Of a stretch of 64,000 nucleotides of DNA, positions 36,176 through 45,504 are shown in pieces; within the stretch, counting starts at the first letter, position 1; the number at the start of each line of letters is the position of its first letter. Source of the DNA: Rhizobium phaseoli (GTDB lineage: Bacteria > Pseudomonadota > Alphaproteobacteria > Rhizobiales > Rhizobiaceae). The DNA lies in NCBI RefSeq assembly GCF_003985125.1, contig NZ_ML133566.1, positions 248,001 to 312,000 of the forward strand. The letters run 5' to 3'. Under the pieces are notes generated by a model. The model did no database searches. It was not told where the DNA came from and saw only the letters and a list, made by a program, of their open reading frames with translations. The position numbers and the translations under genes are program-made.

Positions 36176-37027
36176 ATGCTGGACGACGTCTTTCGCATTC
36201 CAACCAGGGCCCTGATCCGCCAGGGTGGGCGGGCCTGCTTTTTTCGTCTCGTCAATACGAGCCCCCTGTTGATCCAGGTGCAGTCGGGAACGAAGATCGT
36301 CATGGCGGATGACAAGGCTTTGCGTCTTGAGGCCGGCGCTTATGCCCTGCTGCCCGACTATCGACCGTTGACGATGGAGAACATTCCAAAGGCGCCGCAG
36401 AAGTATCAGACCCTGGCGCTTCCTGTTCCAAGACAGCTCTTCGAGGATGCCTATATCGCCATGGGCTCGATCGCCGTCCCCTCGCGGCCGCTCCCGGCAA
36501 GCGCCTCGAACCTGCCGGAGGAAGCGGCGGCATTGTTTGACTATTGCTGCCAGCCCGGCAACCTGACGAGGCTTCCCGGCGCCATTGCCAAGGCCCGTTT
36601 GATGGAGCTGATCACCTGGTTCGCACTCTGCGGCGCGGTGCTGGGCCAATGCCAAAGTCCTCGGCTCGAGGACCGGCTGAGGCAGATGATTGAAGGTGAT
36701 ACGGCCTACGATTGGACGCTGGGGCACGCGGCCCGCGCCTTCAACATGAGCGAAGCGACGCTCAGGCGTAAGCTCGCCGCCGAAAACACAGGTTTCAGCG
36801 AGATCTTGAGCGATACAAGGATGAATCGCGCTCTCGCCCTCATTCAAACCACAACCCTGCCGATGGCGCAGGTCGCGCTCGAAGTCGGCTATGATTCGCC
36901 GTCGCAATTTTCGGCGCGGTTCAAAGAACGGTTCGGCGTCAATCCGCGCCACGTGCGCAGCGGCTCCGAGCACTTTGAGCGGATCGGGGCAGAAGTTGAG
37001 CATAGCGGGGCAGATGCGCTGCCGTGA
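36176..37027 (+). CDS. AraC family transcriptional regulator
   Basis: 283 residues from ATG 36176, which has GGAG 5 bases upstream (the ATG at 36152 has none). The C-terminal HTH pair is clear: WTLGHAARAFNMSEATLRRKL and MAQVALEVGYDSPSQFSARFKERFG. The N-terminal domain is cupin-like. It ends 41 bases before a PEBP gene on the same strand and may control it. Confidence 0.9.
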   Translation: MLDDVFRIPTRALIRQGGRACFFRLVNTSPLLIQVQSGTKIVMADDKALRLEAGAYALLPDYRPLTMENIPKAPQKYQTLALPVPRQLFEDAYIAMGSIAVPSRPLPASASNLPEEAAALFDYCCQPGNLTRLPGAIAKARLMELITWFALCGAVLGQCQSPRLEDRLRQMIEGDTAYDWTLGHAARAFNMSEATLRRKLAAENTGFSEILSDTRMNRALALIQTTTLPMAQVALEVGYDSPSQFSARFKERFGVNPRHVRSGSEHFERIGAEVEHSGADALP

Positions 37028-37068
37028 TGACGGTAGTTTTCCCGCATCATCAACCGCAGGAAAACAAC

Positions 37069-37614
37069 ATGCGTCTTATAACAGCAGCACTTCTGGCCGC
37101 GTCCGTCTTTGGCGCCACGGCGGCTCAAGCCGAAATGAAGCTTACTTCGAAAGATCTGACATCCGGCAAGACCATGGCCGATGCGCAGGTCTTCAACAGC
37201 TTCGGCTGCACGGGCAAGAACATCTCGCCGGAACTCACCTGGTCGGGTGCTCCAGAGGGAACCAAGAGCTTTGCCGTGATGGTCTACGACCCGGATGCTC
37301 CGACCGGTTCAGGCTGGTGGCATTGGTCGGTGTTCAACATTCCGGCAGACGCCTCGAAGATTGCCACCGGCGCAAGCGGAGATAAGAAGCTTCCCGCAGG
37401 CGCCGTCGAGGGTCATACCGATTTCGGTACATCAGGATATGGCGGCGCCTGCCCGCCGGTCGGCGATGCGCCGCACCACTACCAGTTCACCGTCTACGCG
37501 CTGTCGGTGGACAAGCTGCCGCTTCCGGAGACGGCACCGGGCGCGATGGTTGGCTACTATGTCAGGGCAAATACGCTCGACAAGGCCTCGATCGAGGTCA
37601 CCTACGGCCGCTGA
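37069..37614 (+). CDS. YbhB/YbcL (PEBP) family protein, exported
   Basis: 181 residues with an N-terminal signal peptide (MRLITAALLAASVFGATAAQA). The phosphatidylethanolamine-binding fold is shown by VYDPDAPTGSGWWHWSVFNIP and GGACPPVGDAPHHYQFTVYAL. Family members bind anionic ligands, but the bacterial role is unknown. AGGAAAAC precedes the ATG. Regulated, possibly, by the adjacent AraC gene. Confidence 0.92.
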   Translation: MRLITAALLAASVFGATAAQAEMKLTSKDLTSGKTMADAQVFNSFGCTGKNISPELTWSGAPEGTKSFAVMVYDPDAPTGSGWWHWSVFNIPADASKIATGASGDKKLPAGAVEGHTDFGTSGYGGACPPVGDAPHHYQFTVYALSVDKLPLPETAPGAMVGYYVRANTLDKASIEVTYGR

Positions 37615-37698
37615 CGCCGTCGCCGCAGCCATTGTCGCCGCAGAACGTGGCCGGCCGAGGAAACCTTGGCCGGCCTGCCCGATCATCCTCCAGGTCAA

Positions 37699-38190
37699 CT
37701 AACCCGTCACCGCTTCCCAGCAAATCAATGGACCGTCTTCGGCATCGATGCGCTCGCCGGTGCGGATGAAGCCGTTACGCTCGAGAACACGTTGCGACGC
37801 GATATTCCCCATCCCTGTCTCCGCAGAGAGCCGTGCCACGCGAGGATCGCTCCGTCCCCATGCCAGCAACTGCCCTATGGCCCGCGTCGTGCATCCACGG
37901 CCCTGGCGGGAAGGCGCAATGCCGTAGCCGATATGGATGTTTCCATCTCGTGGCATTCTGACGATGGAGCAGAGACCGACGATCTCATCCTCCTCCACGA
38001 TCATCCAGGCCGATGGCGAGAATACGGCGCCGATGTCGGCCGCAAGGCGGCTCAGCATCTCCAATACCTCAGGAGGCGCAATCGCGCTGTCGGGGACAAG
38101 GCGCAGGTTAAGAGGCGCGCTGCCCTTCAGCAGCGCGTCAAAGTCAATAGGCGTTAGTTCGATGATCATGTTCTTCTCGACATTAGACAT
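37699..38190 (-). CDS. GNAT family N-acetyltransferase
   Basis: 163 residues from ATG 38190; starts at 38211 and 38169 are alternatives. IGYGIAPSRQGRGCTTRAIGQLLAWG is the acetyl-CoA binding motif A, and NIASQRVLERNGFIRTG is the RimJ-type fourth motif. An enzyme of the RimJ/RimL-like group acting on an unknown amine. The TATGCGC-rich spacer downstream shows no terminator. Confidence 0.88.
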   Translation of the reverse strand: MSNVEKNMIIELTPIDFDALLKGSAPLNLRLVPDSAIAPPEVLEMLSRLAADIGAVFSPSAWMIVEEDEIVGLCSIVRMPRDGNIHIGYGIAPSRQGRGCTTRAIGQLLAWGRSDPRVARLSAETGMGNIASQRVLERNGFIRTGERIDAEDGPLICWEAVTG

Positions 38191-38387
38191 GCACCCGTAT
38201 GGGCGCTCCAAGGCCGGACAATAATGGGGATCAGTTCTCAGCCGATATGCCGAGCGCCTCTATCCCTACCGCCGCAGCCGGTGAGTTCTGGATCGTTGCG
38301 ACGGCAAACAAAGGCCTTCTCCTACAAACGAAAGTGCGAATAAGAAGTCCGCGAGCATCCTAGCACGCGTCTTTCCCCTTCGGGAGA

Positions 38388-38918
38388 TTAAGCTGGAACG
38401 TAGACCAACCGGATCACATTCTCGTCAATACGGTCATTAGCAATAAGGCGCAGCGGCGGTCGGGGTCCGGCAAAATAGGGCGTGCCGTGGCCGAGCACGA
38501 CGGGATGCAGATAGATAATATACTCGTCGATCAGGCCCAGATCGGTGAGGCTTCGCGCCAGGTCCGGGCCGGCCACTTCGATCTCTCCGTCGCCTTCGGC
38601 CTTCAGCTTGCGGAGCGCACTCTCAAGATCGCCCTCGACCAGCCTGGCGTTGGGACCAACCGATTTCAACGAGCGCGAGACAACCCATTTCGGCTGGTTT
38701 CGCCAGGCGGCCGCGAAGTCGCGTTCGTCTGCGTTCCATTCAGGATGATCGTCATCCCAGTAACGCATGATCTCATACATTTGGCGACCGTACACGCTGC
38801 CCGCTTGCCTCCGCGTCGACTCGACGAAGTGACGGAAGAGCGTGGGGCTAGGCCCGAACGCCGTATGATCGACATAGCCGTCCAGGGACTGGTTCATTCC
38901 GAACACGAGCTTGGCCAT
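38388..38918 (-). CDS. Dihydrofolate reductase family protein (RibD C-terminal-like)
   Basis: 176 residues from ATG 38918, preceded by GGAAGTGAGC. RibD C-terminal/DHFR-like fold: FGMNQSLDGYVDH, YGRQMYEIMRYW, DLARSLTDLGLIDEYIIYLHPVVLGHGTPYF. Family members are reductases of unknown substrate, frequent near GNAT or VOC genes as here. An inverted repeat ACTGATTG-N7-CAATCAGT lies about 75 bases upstream. Confidence 0.88.
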   Translation of the reverse strand: MAKLVFGMNQSLDGYVDHTAFGPSPTLFRHFVESTRRQAGSVYGRQMYEIMRYWDDDHPEWNADERDFAAAWRNQPKWVVSRSLKSVGPNARLVEGDLESALRKLKAEGDGEIEVAGPDLARSLTDLGLIDEYIIYLHPVVLGHGTPYFAGPRPPLRLIANDRIDENVIRLVYVPA

Positions 38919-38992
38919 GCTCACTTCCTTTCCTTCAGGGTCCATCTGCATGGAGTCGGATTGCGTTGGGCGATCGGTCAAAGCTTAGATCG

Positions 38993-39015
38993 ACTGATTG
39001 TGAATTGCAATCAGT
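38993..39015. promoter_or_regulatory. Inverted repeat upstream of the RibD-like gene
   Basis: ACTGATTG (38993-39000) and CAATCAGT (39008-39015) with a 7-base spacer. T-run on the plus strand only. Could be an operator for the minus-strand gene at 38918, or a terminator for a plus-strand transcript, though no gene ends here. Confidence 0.4.
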
Positions 39016-39095
39016 TTTTCGCAGGTTAACCACTTGCGAGAACGACAAAGCGGGCGCGCAGCGGAGGTGCCCATATGCGCGTCGGGACTACGCGC

Positions 39096-39494
39096 CTATC
39101 GTGATGCAAAGCGCTTCTTTGCCGGATCGGTGAACGGCATGAACAGCGCGACAAGTGTGCCTTCCGGATCGCGGAACTGTACCGAACGATTGCCCCACGG
39201 CATCAGCTTAGGCGCGTGGACAAGGTCGACGTTATTCTTCAGCCTGATATATTCGGCGTCGACATCGTCCACCATGAACTCGATGATCGCCGTTCGGTTG
39301 GCAGCGGCCTCGGCGCTGCCTTCCTTAAAGAGCGAAACGGTTTCCATGCCGCCGATGGCGAGTGTCGCCGAAGGGGTGACGATCTCGGCGAAGACCGGCG
39401 CCAACCATTCGGCAGATTGCAGTGTGACCATTTCGTAGAAGCCGACCATAGTCTTGATGTCACCGGCGATCAGCCGGATTGAGGCGAATTTCAT
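39096..39494 (-). CDS. VOC family protein
   Basis: 132 residues from ATG 39494, preceded by GAAAGGAAAAG. The vicinal-oxygen-chelate fold is clear: IRLIAGDIKTMVGFYEMVT, FMVDDVDAEYIRLK and FRDPEGTLVALFMPF. Typical of glyoxalase/bleomycin-resistance-like proteins of unknown ligand. Divergent from a WYL regulator. Confidence 0.9.
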   Translation of the reverse strand: MKFASIRLIAGDIKTMVGFYEMVTLQSAEWLAPVFAEIVTPSATLAIGGMETVSLFKEGSAEAAANRTAIIEFMVDDVDAEYIRLKNNVDLVHAPKLMPWGNRSVQFRDPEGTLVALFMPFTDPAKKRFASR

Positions 39495-39559
39495 GAGCTT
39501 TTCCTTTCGAGAAGGCCGCAGACCTGTGCGCGGCATCGCTGCGGGCCTTGTCGCACAGG

Positions 39560-39585
39560 CCTGTTGCCACCATTATGGCAACAGG
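39560..39585. promoter_or_regulatory. Perfect 10-base inverted repeat before the WYL gene
   Basis: CCTGTTGCCA (39560-39569), 6-base spacer CCATTA, TGGCAACAGG (39576-39585). The right arm overlaps the AGGAG Shine-Dalgarno (39583-39587) of the WYL gene. Sits in the spacer between the divergent WYL and VOC genes, so may control both. Confidence 0.8.
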
Positions 39586-39596
39586 AGTCAACAGCA

Positions 39597-40298
39597 ATGC
39601 GCAAAGCCGATCGCCTGTTTCAGATCATTCAGATCCTGCGCCGTACGAGCCGGCCGGTGACTGCCGCGGCAATGGCCGAGGAGATCGAAGTGTCCAGGCG
39701 CTCGGTGTATCGCGATATAACCGACCTGATCGGCCAAGGCGTTCCCATCGTCGGAGAGGCCGGCTTCGGCTATTTGCTCGATCCTAGTTATGACATGCCG
39801 CCCTTGATGCTGACGCCCGACGAGATCGAGGCGATCGTGCTTGGTACGCAATGGGTCGCAACACGCGGCGATAAGGCGTTATCCGCAGCGGCACAGGACG
39901 TACTGAGCAAGATCGCCGCTGTTATCCCCGAAAGGCTGCGTCCCTACATTGCCGAGCCAAGCGTTGGAGCAAAGCCTGGCAGGATCGTTCCGATGGACAT
40001 GGTTGACTCGAACGAACTGCGCCGGGCGATCCGTGAAGATCGAAAGCTTCGCCTGCGCTATCGATCCGACACTGGGGAGAAGACCGACCGAGTCGTGTGG
40101 CCGATCATCCTCGGTTATGGTGAAGCAATGCGCTTGATTGTTGCCTGGTGCGAGCTGAGGCAAGACTTCCGTCACTTCAGAACGGATCGCATGATCGAGA
40201 TCGAGGTGCTGGAGGCGACCAACGGCCTGCGGAAGGGCGACCTGCGTCGCCGCTGGGAGCGATGGCGCGAGGAGCAGCGCTCCTGGTCCGGCCACTAA
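39597..40298 (+). CDS. YafY-type transcriptional regulator with WYL domain
   Basis: 233 residues from ATG 39597. An N-terminal HTH (RLFQIIQILRRTSRPVTAAAMAEEIEVSRRSVYRDITDLIGQGVPI) is followed by a WYL-type sensing domain, GYGEAMRLIVAWCELRQDFRHFRTDRM. Such proteins respond to ligand or nucleic acid, often as repressors. The perfect operator at the promoter points to autoregulation, with the VOC gene as a probable target. Confidence 0.9.
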   Translation: MRKADRLFQIIQILRRTSRPVTAAAMAEEIEVSRRSVYRDITDLIGQGVPIVGEAGFGYLLDPSYDMPPLMLTPDEIEAIVLGTQWVATRGDKALSAAAQDVLSKIAAVIPERLRPYIAEPSVGAKPGRIVPMDMVDSNELRRAIREDRKLRLRYRSDTGEKTDRVVWPIILGYGEAMRLIVAWCELRQDFRHFRTDRMIEIEVLEATNGLRKGDLRRRWERWREEQRSWSGH

Positions 40299-40308
40299 TC
40301 GCCGGCGT

Positions 40309-40342
40309 GCGGCAATAACTGCGAAGACGTCGCTATTGCCGC
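40309..40342. terminator. Hairpin between convergent WYL and guaA genes
   Basis: GCGGCAATA (40309-40317) pairs exactly with TATTGCCGC (40334-40342) around 16 bases. No T-run, so a weak or bidirectional ending signal. Confidence 0.45.
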
Positions 40343-40352
40343 CTCGGGTCCG

Positions 40353-41915
40353 TCACTCCCACTCGATCGTGCCGGGCGGCTTCGACGTGACGTCATAGAC
40401 CACGCGGTTGATGCCGCGCACCTCGTTGATGATGCGCGTTGCGGCGCGACCGAGGAATTCCATGTCGTAATGGTAGAAGTCTGCGGTCATGCCGTCGACA
40501 GAGGTGACGGCCCGCAGTGCGCAGACGAATTCGTAGGTGCGTCCGTCGCCCATGACGCCGACGGTCTGGACGGGCAGCAGCACGGCGAAGGCCTGCCAGA
40601 TGGCGTCGTAGAGGCCGGCCTTGCGGATCTCGTCGAGATAGATCGCATCGGCTTCGCGCAGGATTTCCAGCTTCTCGCGGGTGATGCCGCCGGGGCAGCG
40701 GATGGCGAGGCCGGGGCCGGGGAAGGGGTGGCGGCCGATGAAGCTGTCGGGCAGGCCGAGTTCGCGGCCGAGCGCACGCACTTCGTCCTTGAAAAGTTCG
40801 CGCAGCGGCTCCACGAGCTGCATCTTCATGCGCTCCGGCAGGCCGCCGACATTGTGGTGCGACTTGATCGTCACCGACGGGCCGCCGGTGAAGGAAACGC
40901 TCTCGATCACGTCGGGATAGAGCGTGCCCTGGCCGAGGAAATCGGCGCCGCCGAGTTTCTTTGCCTCTTCCTCGAAGGTCTCGATGAACAGCCGGCCGAT
41001 GATCTTGCGCTTGGTTTCCGGGTCGCTGACGCCTTCGAGCTCGCCGATGAAACGGTCGGAGGCGTCGACGTGCAGCAGATGCAGATTGTAGTGCTCGCGG
41101 AACATGGCGACGACGTTTGCCGCCTCGTCCTTGCGCATCAGGCCGTGGTCAACGAGGATGCAGGTCAGCTGATCGCCGACCGCCTCATGGATCAAGAGCG
41201 CGGCGACCGAACTGTCGACGCCGCCGGAAAGCGCGCAGATGACGCGCTTGTCGCCCACCTGCTTGCGGATCTCGTCGACCGCCTTCTGACGGTAGGCCGA
41301 CATCGACCAGTCGCCCTTGATGCCGGCAATGTTGTGAATGAAGTTACCGATCAGCTTGGCGCCGTCGGGCGTATGCACGACCTCGGGATGGAACTGCACG
41401 CCGTAATATTTACGCTTCTCGTCGGCGATGAAGGCATAGGGCGCGTTGGAGGAGGTGGCGACCACCTCGAAACCATCGGGCAGCGCCGTGACGCGGTCGC
41501 CATGGCTCATCCACACCTGATGGCGCGAGCCGGAGGACCAGAGACCTTCGAACAGCTGGCAGTCCTTATCGACGTCGAGGAAGGCGCGGCCGAATTCGCG
41601 GTGATGGCCGCTTTCGACCTTGCCGCCGAGCTGCATGCACATCGTCTGCTGGCCATAACAGATGCCGAAGACCGGCAGACCGCTGTCGAAGATGATCTGC
41701 GGAGCCCGCGGCGATCCCTCGTCGACCGTCGAAGCAGGGCTGCCGGATAGGATCACGGCTTTCGGCTGCAGGCGCTTGAAGCCCTCTTCGGCCGATTGGA
41801 AGGGAACGATTTCGCAATAGACGCCGGCCTCGCGCACGCGTCGTGCGATGAGCTGGGTCACCTGGCTGCCGAAATCGACGATGAGAACGGAGTCGGGATG
41901 TGCTGTGTGGGTCAT
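40353..41915 (-). CDS. guaA: GMP synthase (glutamine-hydrolysing)
   Basis: 520 residues, the usual length. Class I glutamine amidotransferase ([11 protein letters not shown] with the catalytic Cys, HPEVVHT), then an ATP-pyrophosphatase domain with [12 protein letters not shown], and the C-terminal dimerisation domain ending [13 protein letters not shown]. It converts XMP to GMP in purine synthesis. Apparently monocistronic. Confidence 0.97.
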   Translation of the reverse strand: MTHTAHPDSVLIVDFGSQVTQLIARRVREAGVYCEIVPFQSAEEGFKRLQPKAVILSGSPASTVDEGSPRAPQIIFDSGLPVFGICYGQQTMCMQLGGKVESGHHREFGRAFLDVDKDCQLFEGLWSSGSRHQVWMSHGDRVTALPDGFEVVATSSNAPYAFIADEKRKYYGVQFHPEVVHTPDGAKLIGNFIHNIAGIKGDWSMSAYRQKAVDEIRKQVGDKRVICALSGGVDSSVAALLIHEAVGDQLTCILVDHGLMRKDEAANVVAMFREHYNLHLLHVDASDRFIGELEGVSDPETKRKIIGRLFIETFEEEAKKLGGADFLGQGTLYPDVIESVSFTGGPSVTIKSHHNVGGLPERMKMQLVEPLRELFKDEVRALGRELGLPDSFIGRHPFPGPGLAIRCPGGITREKLEILREADAIYLDEIRKAGLYDAIWQAFAVLLPVQTVGVMGDGRTYEFVCALRAVTSVDGMTADFYHYDMEFLGRAATRIINEVRGINRVVYDVTSKPPGTIEWE

Positions 41916-42026
41916 GGCGAGGCTTTAATGAAAAGCGCTTCGCCTGGCAATCCGGGAAATCGGCGGCATCGGGTTTTTATTGTTCCGATTTCTCGCGCGT
42001 CGGGAAAGGCGTGCGGTTTTCAGGGC

Positions 42027-42665
42027 CTAGAACCAGAAAACCCCGTCCTCCAGCGCCGTGAACAAGCTGTCGACGCCGTAGGAGAGCTTGCGGTCGACGA
42101 TGTGCAGATACTCGGTCCAGCCGGAAATATGCTGCAGCTCGACCGCGCCGTCGGAAATGCCGCGAAGGCCGATCAGCGGCAGCTTGTAGCCCTGGCAGGC
42201 GCGCAGCACAGCATAGGTCTCCATATCGACCATGTCGGCGTCGATGTCGCTATAGGCGGCACCCGAGATGACGTTGCCGCCCGTGGAAAGACTTGCCTCG
42301 GCAATACCAGGAATGCGCAGCGGCAGCTCGAGCGTCGCCGGCAGGTCGAGGAAGGGCGTCCGGCCCTTTTCGAAGCCGAGCGGCGAAGCGTCCATGTCGC
42401 GGTAGGAAACCGAGGTTACCTGATAGATTTCCGTCTGTTCCAGTTTTGCCGAACCGGCCGAGCCGAGCGAAACGACGAGATCCGGCAGATCGTCGGCCGC
42501 GTCGAGCCGCGCCAGCGTCTTGGTCAGCGCCACCGCTGCCTCGACCGGACCGACGCCGGTCATCAAGGGTTCGATGCGCGACCGCAGAAACGGGCCGTAT
42601 TCTGCCTCCGCCGCCATGACGAACAGCATGGATTTTCCCGCGACCGATTTCAGTTCGAACTTCAT
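42027..42665 (-). CDS. mtnN: 5'-methylthioadenosine/S-adenosylhomocysteine nucleosidase-like protein
   Basis: 212 residues. Phosphorylase/nucleosidase fold: MLFVMAAEAEYGPFL at the start, VVSLGSAGSAK, SGAAYSDIDADMVDMETYAV (catalytic ME-acidic region) and GLRGISDGA. It likely cleaves MTA/SAH in the methyl cycle; a broader purine nucleosidase role cannot be excluded. Its ATG overlaps the thioesterase stop by 4 bases. Confidence 0.88.
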   Translation of the reverse strand: MKFELKSVAGKSMLFVMAAEAEYGPFLRSRIEPLMTGVGPVEAAVALTKTLARLDAADDLPDLVVSLGSAGSAKLEQTEIYQVTSVSYRDMDASPLGFEKGRTPFLDLPATLELPLRIPGIAEASLSTGGNVISGAAYSDIDADMVDMETYAVLRACQGYKLPLIGLRGISDGAVELQHISGWTEYLHIVDRKLSYGVDSLFTALEDGVFWF

Positions 42666-43111
42666 CCTGTAATTCCTTCTCTGCCGCGGATGACCATCAT
42701 CGTTCCGGTCATGGAGGCGATGAGTTTCGCCGGCCCGTCGCTGATCGCGTAGCCTCGCCCGTCGGCGACGATGATGGTGGAGCCCGGCTTGGTGATTTCG
42801 CCGCGAAACAGGAAGCGCTCGCCACGCCCCGGCGACATGAGATTGACCTTGAACTCGATCGTCAGGATCGAGGCTTCCGGGTCGATGACGCTGTAGGCGG
42901 CAAAGCCGCAGGCTGAATCGAGCGCGGCGGAAATGATGCCCGCATGCAGAATGCCGTGCTGCTGCGTCAGTTTGATGTCGAAGGGAAGCTCGATCTCGAC
43001 GACGCCGTGCTCGACGCGCGTCAGCTCCGCGCCGATCGTCTGCATCGCCGCCTGGCGCGCAAAGTTGCGGCGGATTCGCGCGCGGAAATCGCCCCTGTCA
43101 GTCTCACTCAT
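42662..43111 (-). CDS. PaaI family thioesterase
   Basis: 149 residues from ATG 43111. Hotdog fold with HGILHAGIISAALDSACGFAAYS (the PaaI-like substrate loop) and IEFKVNLMSPGRG. It hydrolyses acyl-CoA thioesters of unknown acyl chain. Overlaps the downstream nucleosidase gene by 4 bases, so the two are coupled in an operon. Confidence 0.9.
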   Translation of the reverse strand: MSETDRGDFRARIRRNFARQAAMQTIGAELTRVEHGVVEIELPFDIKLTQQHGILHAGIISAALDSACGFAAYSVIDPEASILTIEFKVNLMSPGRGERFLFRGEITKPGSTIIVADGRGYAISDGPAKLIASMTGTMMVIRGREGITG

Positions 43112-43344
43112 GGCTACCCCTCTCGAAGCCGGGAAAGTGGCATGGCGGGCCGGATTCGACAAGCTGGACATTGCTGAAATCGAACCGGTGGGCGATGGAA
43201 ACCTCAAGCCGTGTCGCCAGCGCAACCTTTCGCCGTGCCGTCGTTGCGCAAACCCGTTGCCGGCCTCCTGCGAAGGCGATTGCAGCTTCGCGCGCAGCGG
43301 GTATTCTCCGGCATCCTGTCTCGAAATAAGGGAGCGCCGGCGCT

Positions 43345-44421
43345 ATGACGACGATATCGCAATCGGTTCGGAATTTCGAGACTTGGCTGGCCGGGGAGCT
43401 CGGCGGCGATCTCGTCAAGGACGATCTCCTGGAAAAGCACGAGAAGATGCGCAGCGACGATTTCGTCTTCCTACGTGCCACCTATTGGCGCTGGTGCGAG
43501 ATCATCCTCGATATCTGCCCGGAGCTCGGCCGTGCGCCCGAGGTGCTGGCGATCGGCGATACGCATCTGGAGAATTTCGGTACCTGGCGCGATAGTGAGG
43601 GCCGGCTCGTCTGGGGCGTCAATGATTTCGACGACGCGGCGGTGATGCCCTATGCGCTGGATCTCGTTCGCCTTGCGGCAAGTGCCATCCTGGCGCGCGG
43701 GGAGGACGGTCCCTCGGTTCGCATGATCGGTGAACTGATCCTCGGCGGCTACCGCAGAGGCCTTGAAAATCCGCTGCCGGTCATCCTCGAACGCGACCAC
43801 AAATGGCTGCGCAAGGCGCTGATGCTGCCGAATTCGGAACGGCGGGAATTCTGGGAAAAATACGAGATGTTGGCTCCGGGCAAGACGAAGGCGCCGGCTG
43901 CCTATATCCAGGCCCTTGCCGACGCATTGCCATCGGGATCGGGACCTTTCACGGCCAAGCCGCGCAGCGCCGGTACCGGCAGCCTCGGCCGCCCGCGCTT
44001 CGTCGCCTATGCCGAATGGCAGGGTGGGCCGGTCTTGCGCGAGGCGAAGGCGCTGGTGTCCTCGGCCTGGTCGCTTCACCACAGGCCGCTTGATGGGACG
44101 ATCCGTGCGGGTGAAATCGCCGCCGGCCGGGCGCGCTCGGCCGATCCTCATTATCGCGTCTGCGACCGCATCCTCGTGCGCCGGATCTCGCCGAACAGCC
44201 GCAAGATCGAAATCGACAAGCATCCGGAGATCCTGCTTTCGCCGACAATGCTCGAACTGATGGGCTTCGAGATCGCCAATTGCCATTCCAACGATGCGGC
44301 CGCCGCAGCAGCGATCCTGCAGGATTTACAGGCCCGGGGATCCGAATGGCTGCATGAGGCGGCGAGGGCCGCGGCGTCGAGCGTCAGCGCCGAGCAGAAG
44401 GCCTATGCGCGCGCCCGCTGA
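43345..44421 (+). CDS. DUF2252 domain-containing protein
   Basis: 358 residues, ATG preceded by GGGAG. DUF2252 is a kinase-like fold of unknown function; GDTHLENFG, then NDFDDAAVMPYALDLVRLA, match its aminoglycoside-phosphotransferase-like catalytic segments, and a RTHNSH-like region is replaced by EIANCHSNDA. The final 19 bases overlap the stop end of the convergent DUF1513 gene. Confidence 0.85.
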   Translation: MTTISQSVRNFETWLAGELGGDLVKDDLLEKHEKMRSDDFVFLRATYWRWCEIILDICPELGRAPEVLAIGDTHLENFGTWRDSEGRLVWGVNDFDDAAVMPYALDLVRLAASAILARGEDGPSVRMIGELILGGYRRGLENPLPVILERDHKWLRKALMLPNSERREFWEKYEMLAPGKTKAPAAYIQALADALPSGSGPFTAKPRSAGTGSLGRPRFVAYAEWQGGPVLREAKALVSSAWSLHHRPLDGTIRAGEIAAGRARSADPHYRVCDRILVRRISPNSRKIEIDKHPEILLSPTMLELMGFEIANCHSNDAAAAAAILQDLQARGSEWLHEAARAAASSVSAEQKAYARAR

Positions 44422-45500
44422 GAGATCCGGACAATGTGCTGATCCCAGGCGACATCGCTGCGGGTCGCCAGGAAATCGCCGTCATAGGAGGAGACGGCAA
44501 AGCCATCTCTTGCCGGCGCGATGCCGGCGGCCTCCGGAACGGCGCTCTCGGCCAGCACCTTGCCCGTTTTTGCGTCGATGGTCACCGAGGTGCCGCCTTT
44601 CGGCGAGGTGATGCCGACGAGACCTTCGCTGCGGTTGACGGCGATCGCTCCGACATAGTTGGCAAGCCTGCGCGTCGTCTCCTCCGGCAGCGCGACGAAG
44701 GAAAGATCCTCCCCTTTGGCGAAATGGCCGACGAGCGGCGGCAGGTCCTTGCGGTGGCCTTCGTACTGGCAGGCGAACCAGATGCGGCCCTCGCCGTCGA
44801 GGTCGACGTGGCGGGTCGACAACTGCGACCATTCGGCCGGCAGCACGTGTTTTTCGATCAAGGCGCCCGTTGCCGCATCGATCAGCGCCAGCGACGGCTG
44901 CATCGCCCCGAGATTGAGTTTGGTGCGGCCGAAATCCGGATGCGTCTCGATGCCGCCATTGGCGACGATGAGCAGGCGTCCGTCATCGGAAACCGTCATG
45001 TCATGCGGACCGATGCCATAGGTCTCGTATTCGCCGATGCGAGCAAAGCGGTTGGTGGCGTCGTAGAGACCGATCATGCCGCGATTGCCGTCGAAATCAT
45101 TCTCGCTGGCGTAGAGAATTCGGCCATCGGGCGAGAAGACGCCATGCCCGTAAAAATGGCGGTCTTCCCTGGAACTGATGACGATCGGCTCGCCCTTATC
45201 TCGTGGATCGAAGATCATCGCATAGGTGCCCGGCCGGCGCGCGAAGGCAACAGTCTTGCCGGTGGCGGCGCTGAAGGCCATGCCGTGGGCGCGGGCGGGA
45301 AGCGCCACCTGATCGATGATCTCGCCGCGCTCGGTTACGGTCGCGATGGCAAAGGAACCGTTTGCCGTGCGAATGCCCGAGGCGTAGACCGCATCGGCCC
45401 GTTCAAGCGCCAACAGCGACCTCGGCGCCAGGCTCGCAAGGAAGCCGATCCCTGCCGCCTTGACGAAACTGCGTCGATTGATCAGGGCGCTCCGCATCAT
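44403..45500 (-). CDS. DUF1513 protein, Tat-exported, of the imelysin operon
   Basis: 365 residues from ATG 45500. The N-terminus has a twin-arginine signal (NRRSFVKAAG, Arg9-Arg10) and hydrophobic core, so the folded protein is exported. The body has beta-propeller-like repeats (HGMAFSAATG, HGVFSPDG, HDMTVSDDG). Function unknown; family members recur with imelysin and di-heme DUF1111 genes, which implies a joint periplasmic role. It follows the second imelysin gene by 4 bases and ends the operon, overlapping DUF2252. Confidence 0.88.
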   Translation of the reverse strand: MMRSALINRRSFVKAAGIGFLASLAPRSLLALERADAVYASGIRTANGSFAIATVTERGEIIDQVALPARAHGMAFSAATGKTVAFARRPGTYAMIFDPRDKGEPIVISSREDRHFYGHGVFSPDGRILYASENDFDGNRGMIGLYDATNRFARIGEYETYGIGPHDMTVSDDGRLLIVANGGIETHPDFGRTKLNLGAMQPSLALIDAATGALIEKHVLPAEWSQLSTRHVDLDGEGRIWFACQYEGHRKDLPPLVGHFAKGEDLSFVALPEETTRRLANYVGAIAVNRSEGLVGITSPKGGTSVTIDAKTGKVLAESAVPEAAGIAPARDGFAVSSYDGDFLATRSDVAWDQHIVRISQRARA

Positions 45501-45504
45501 CGCT

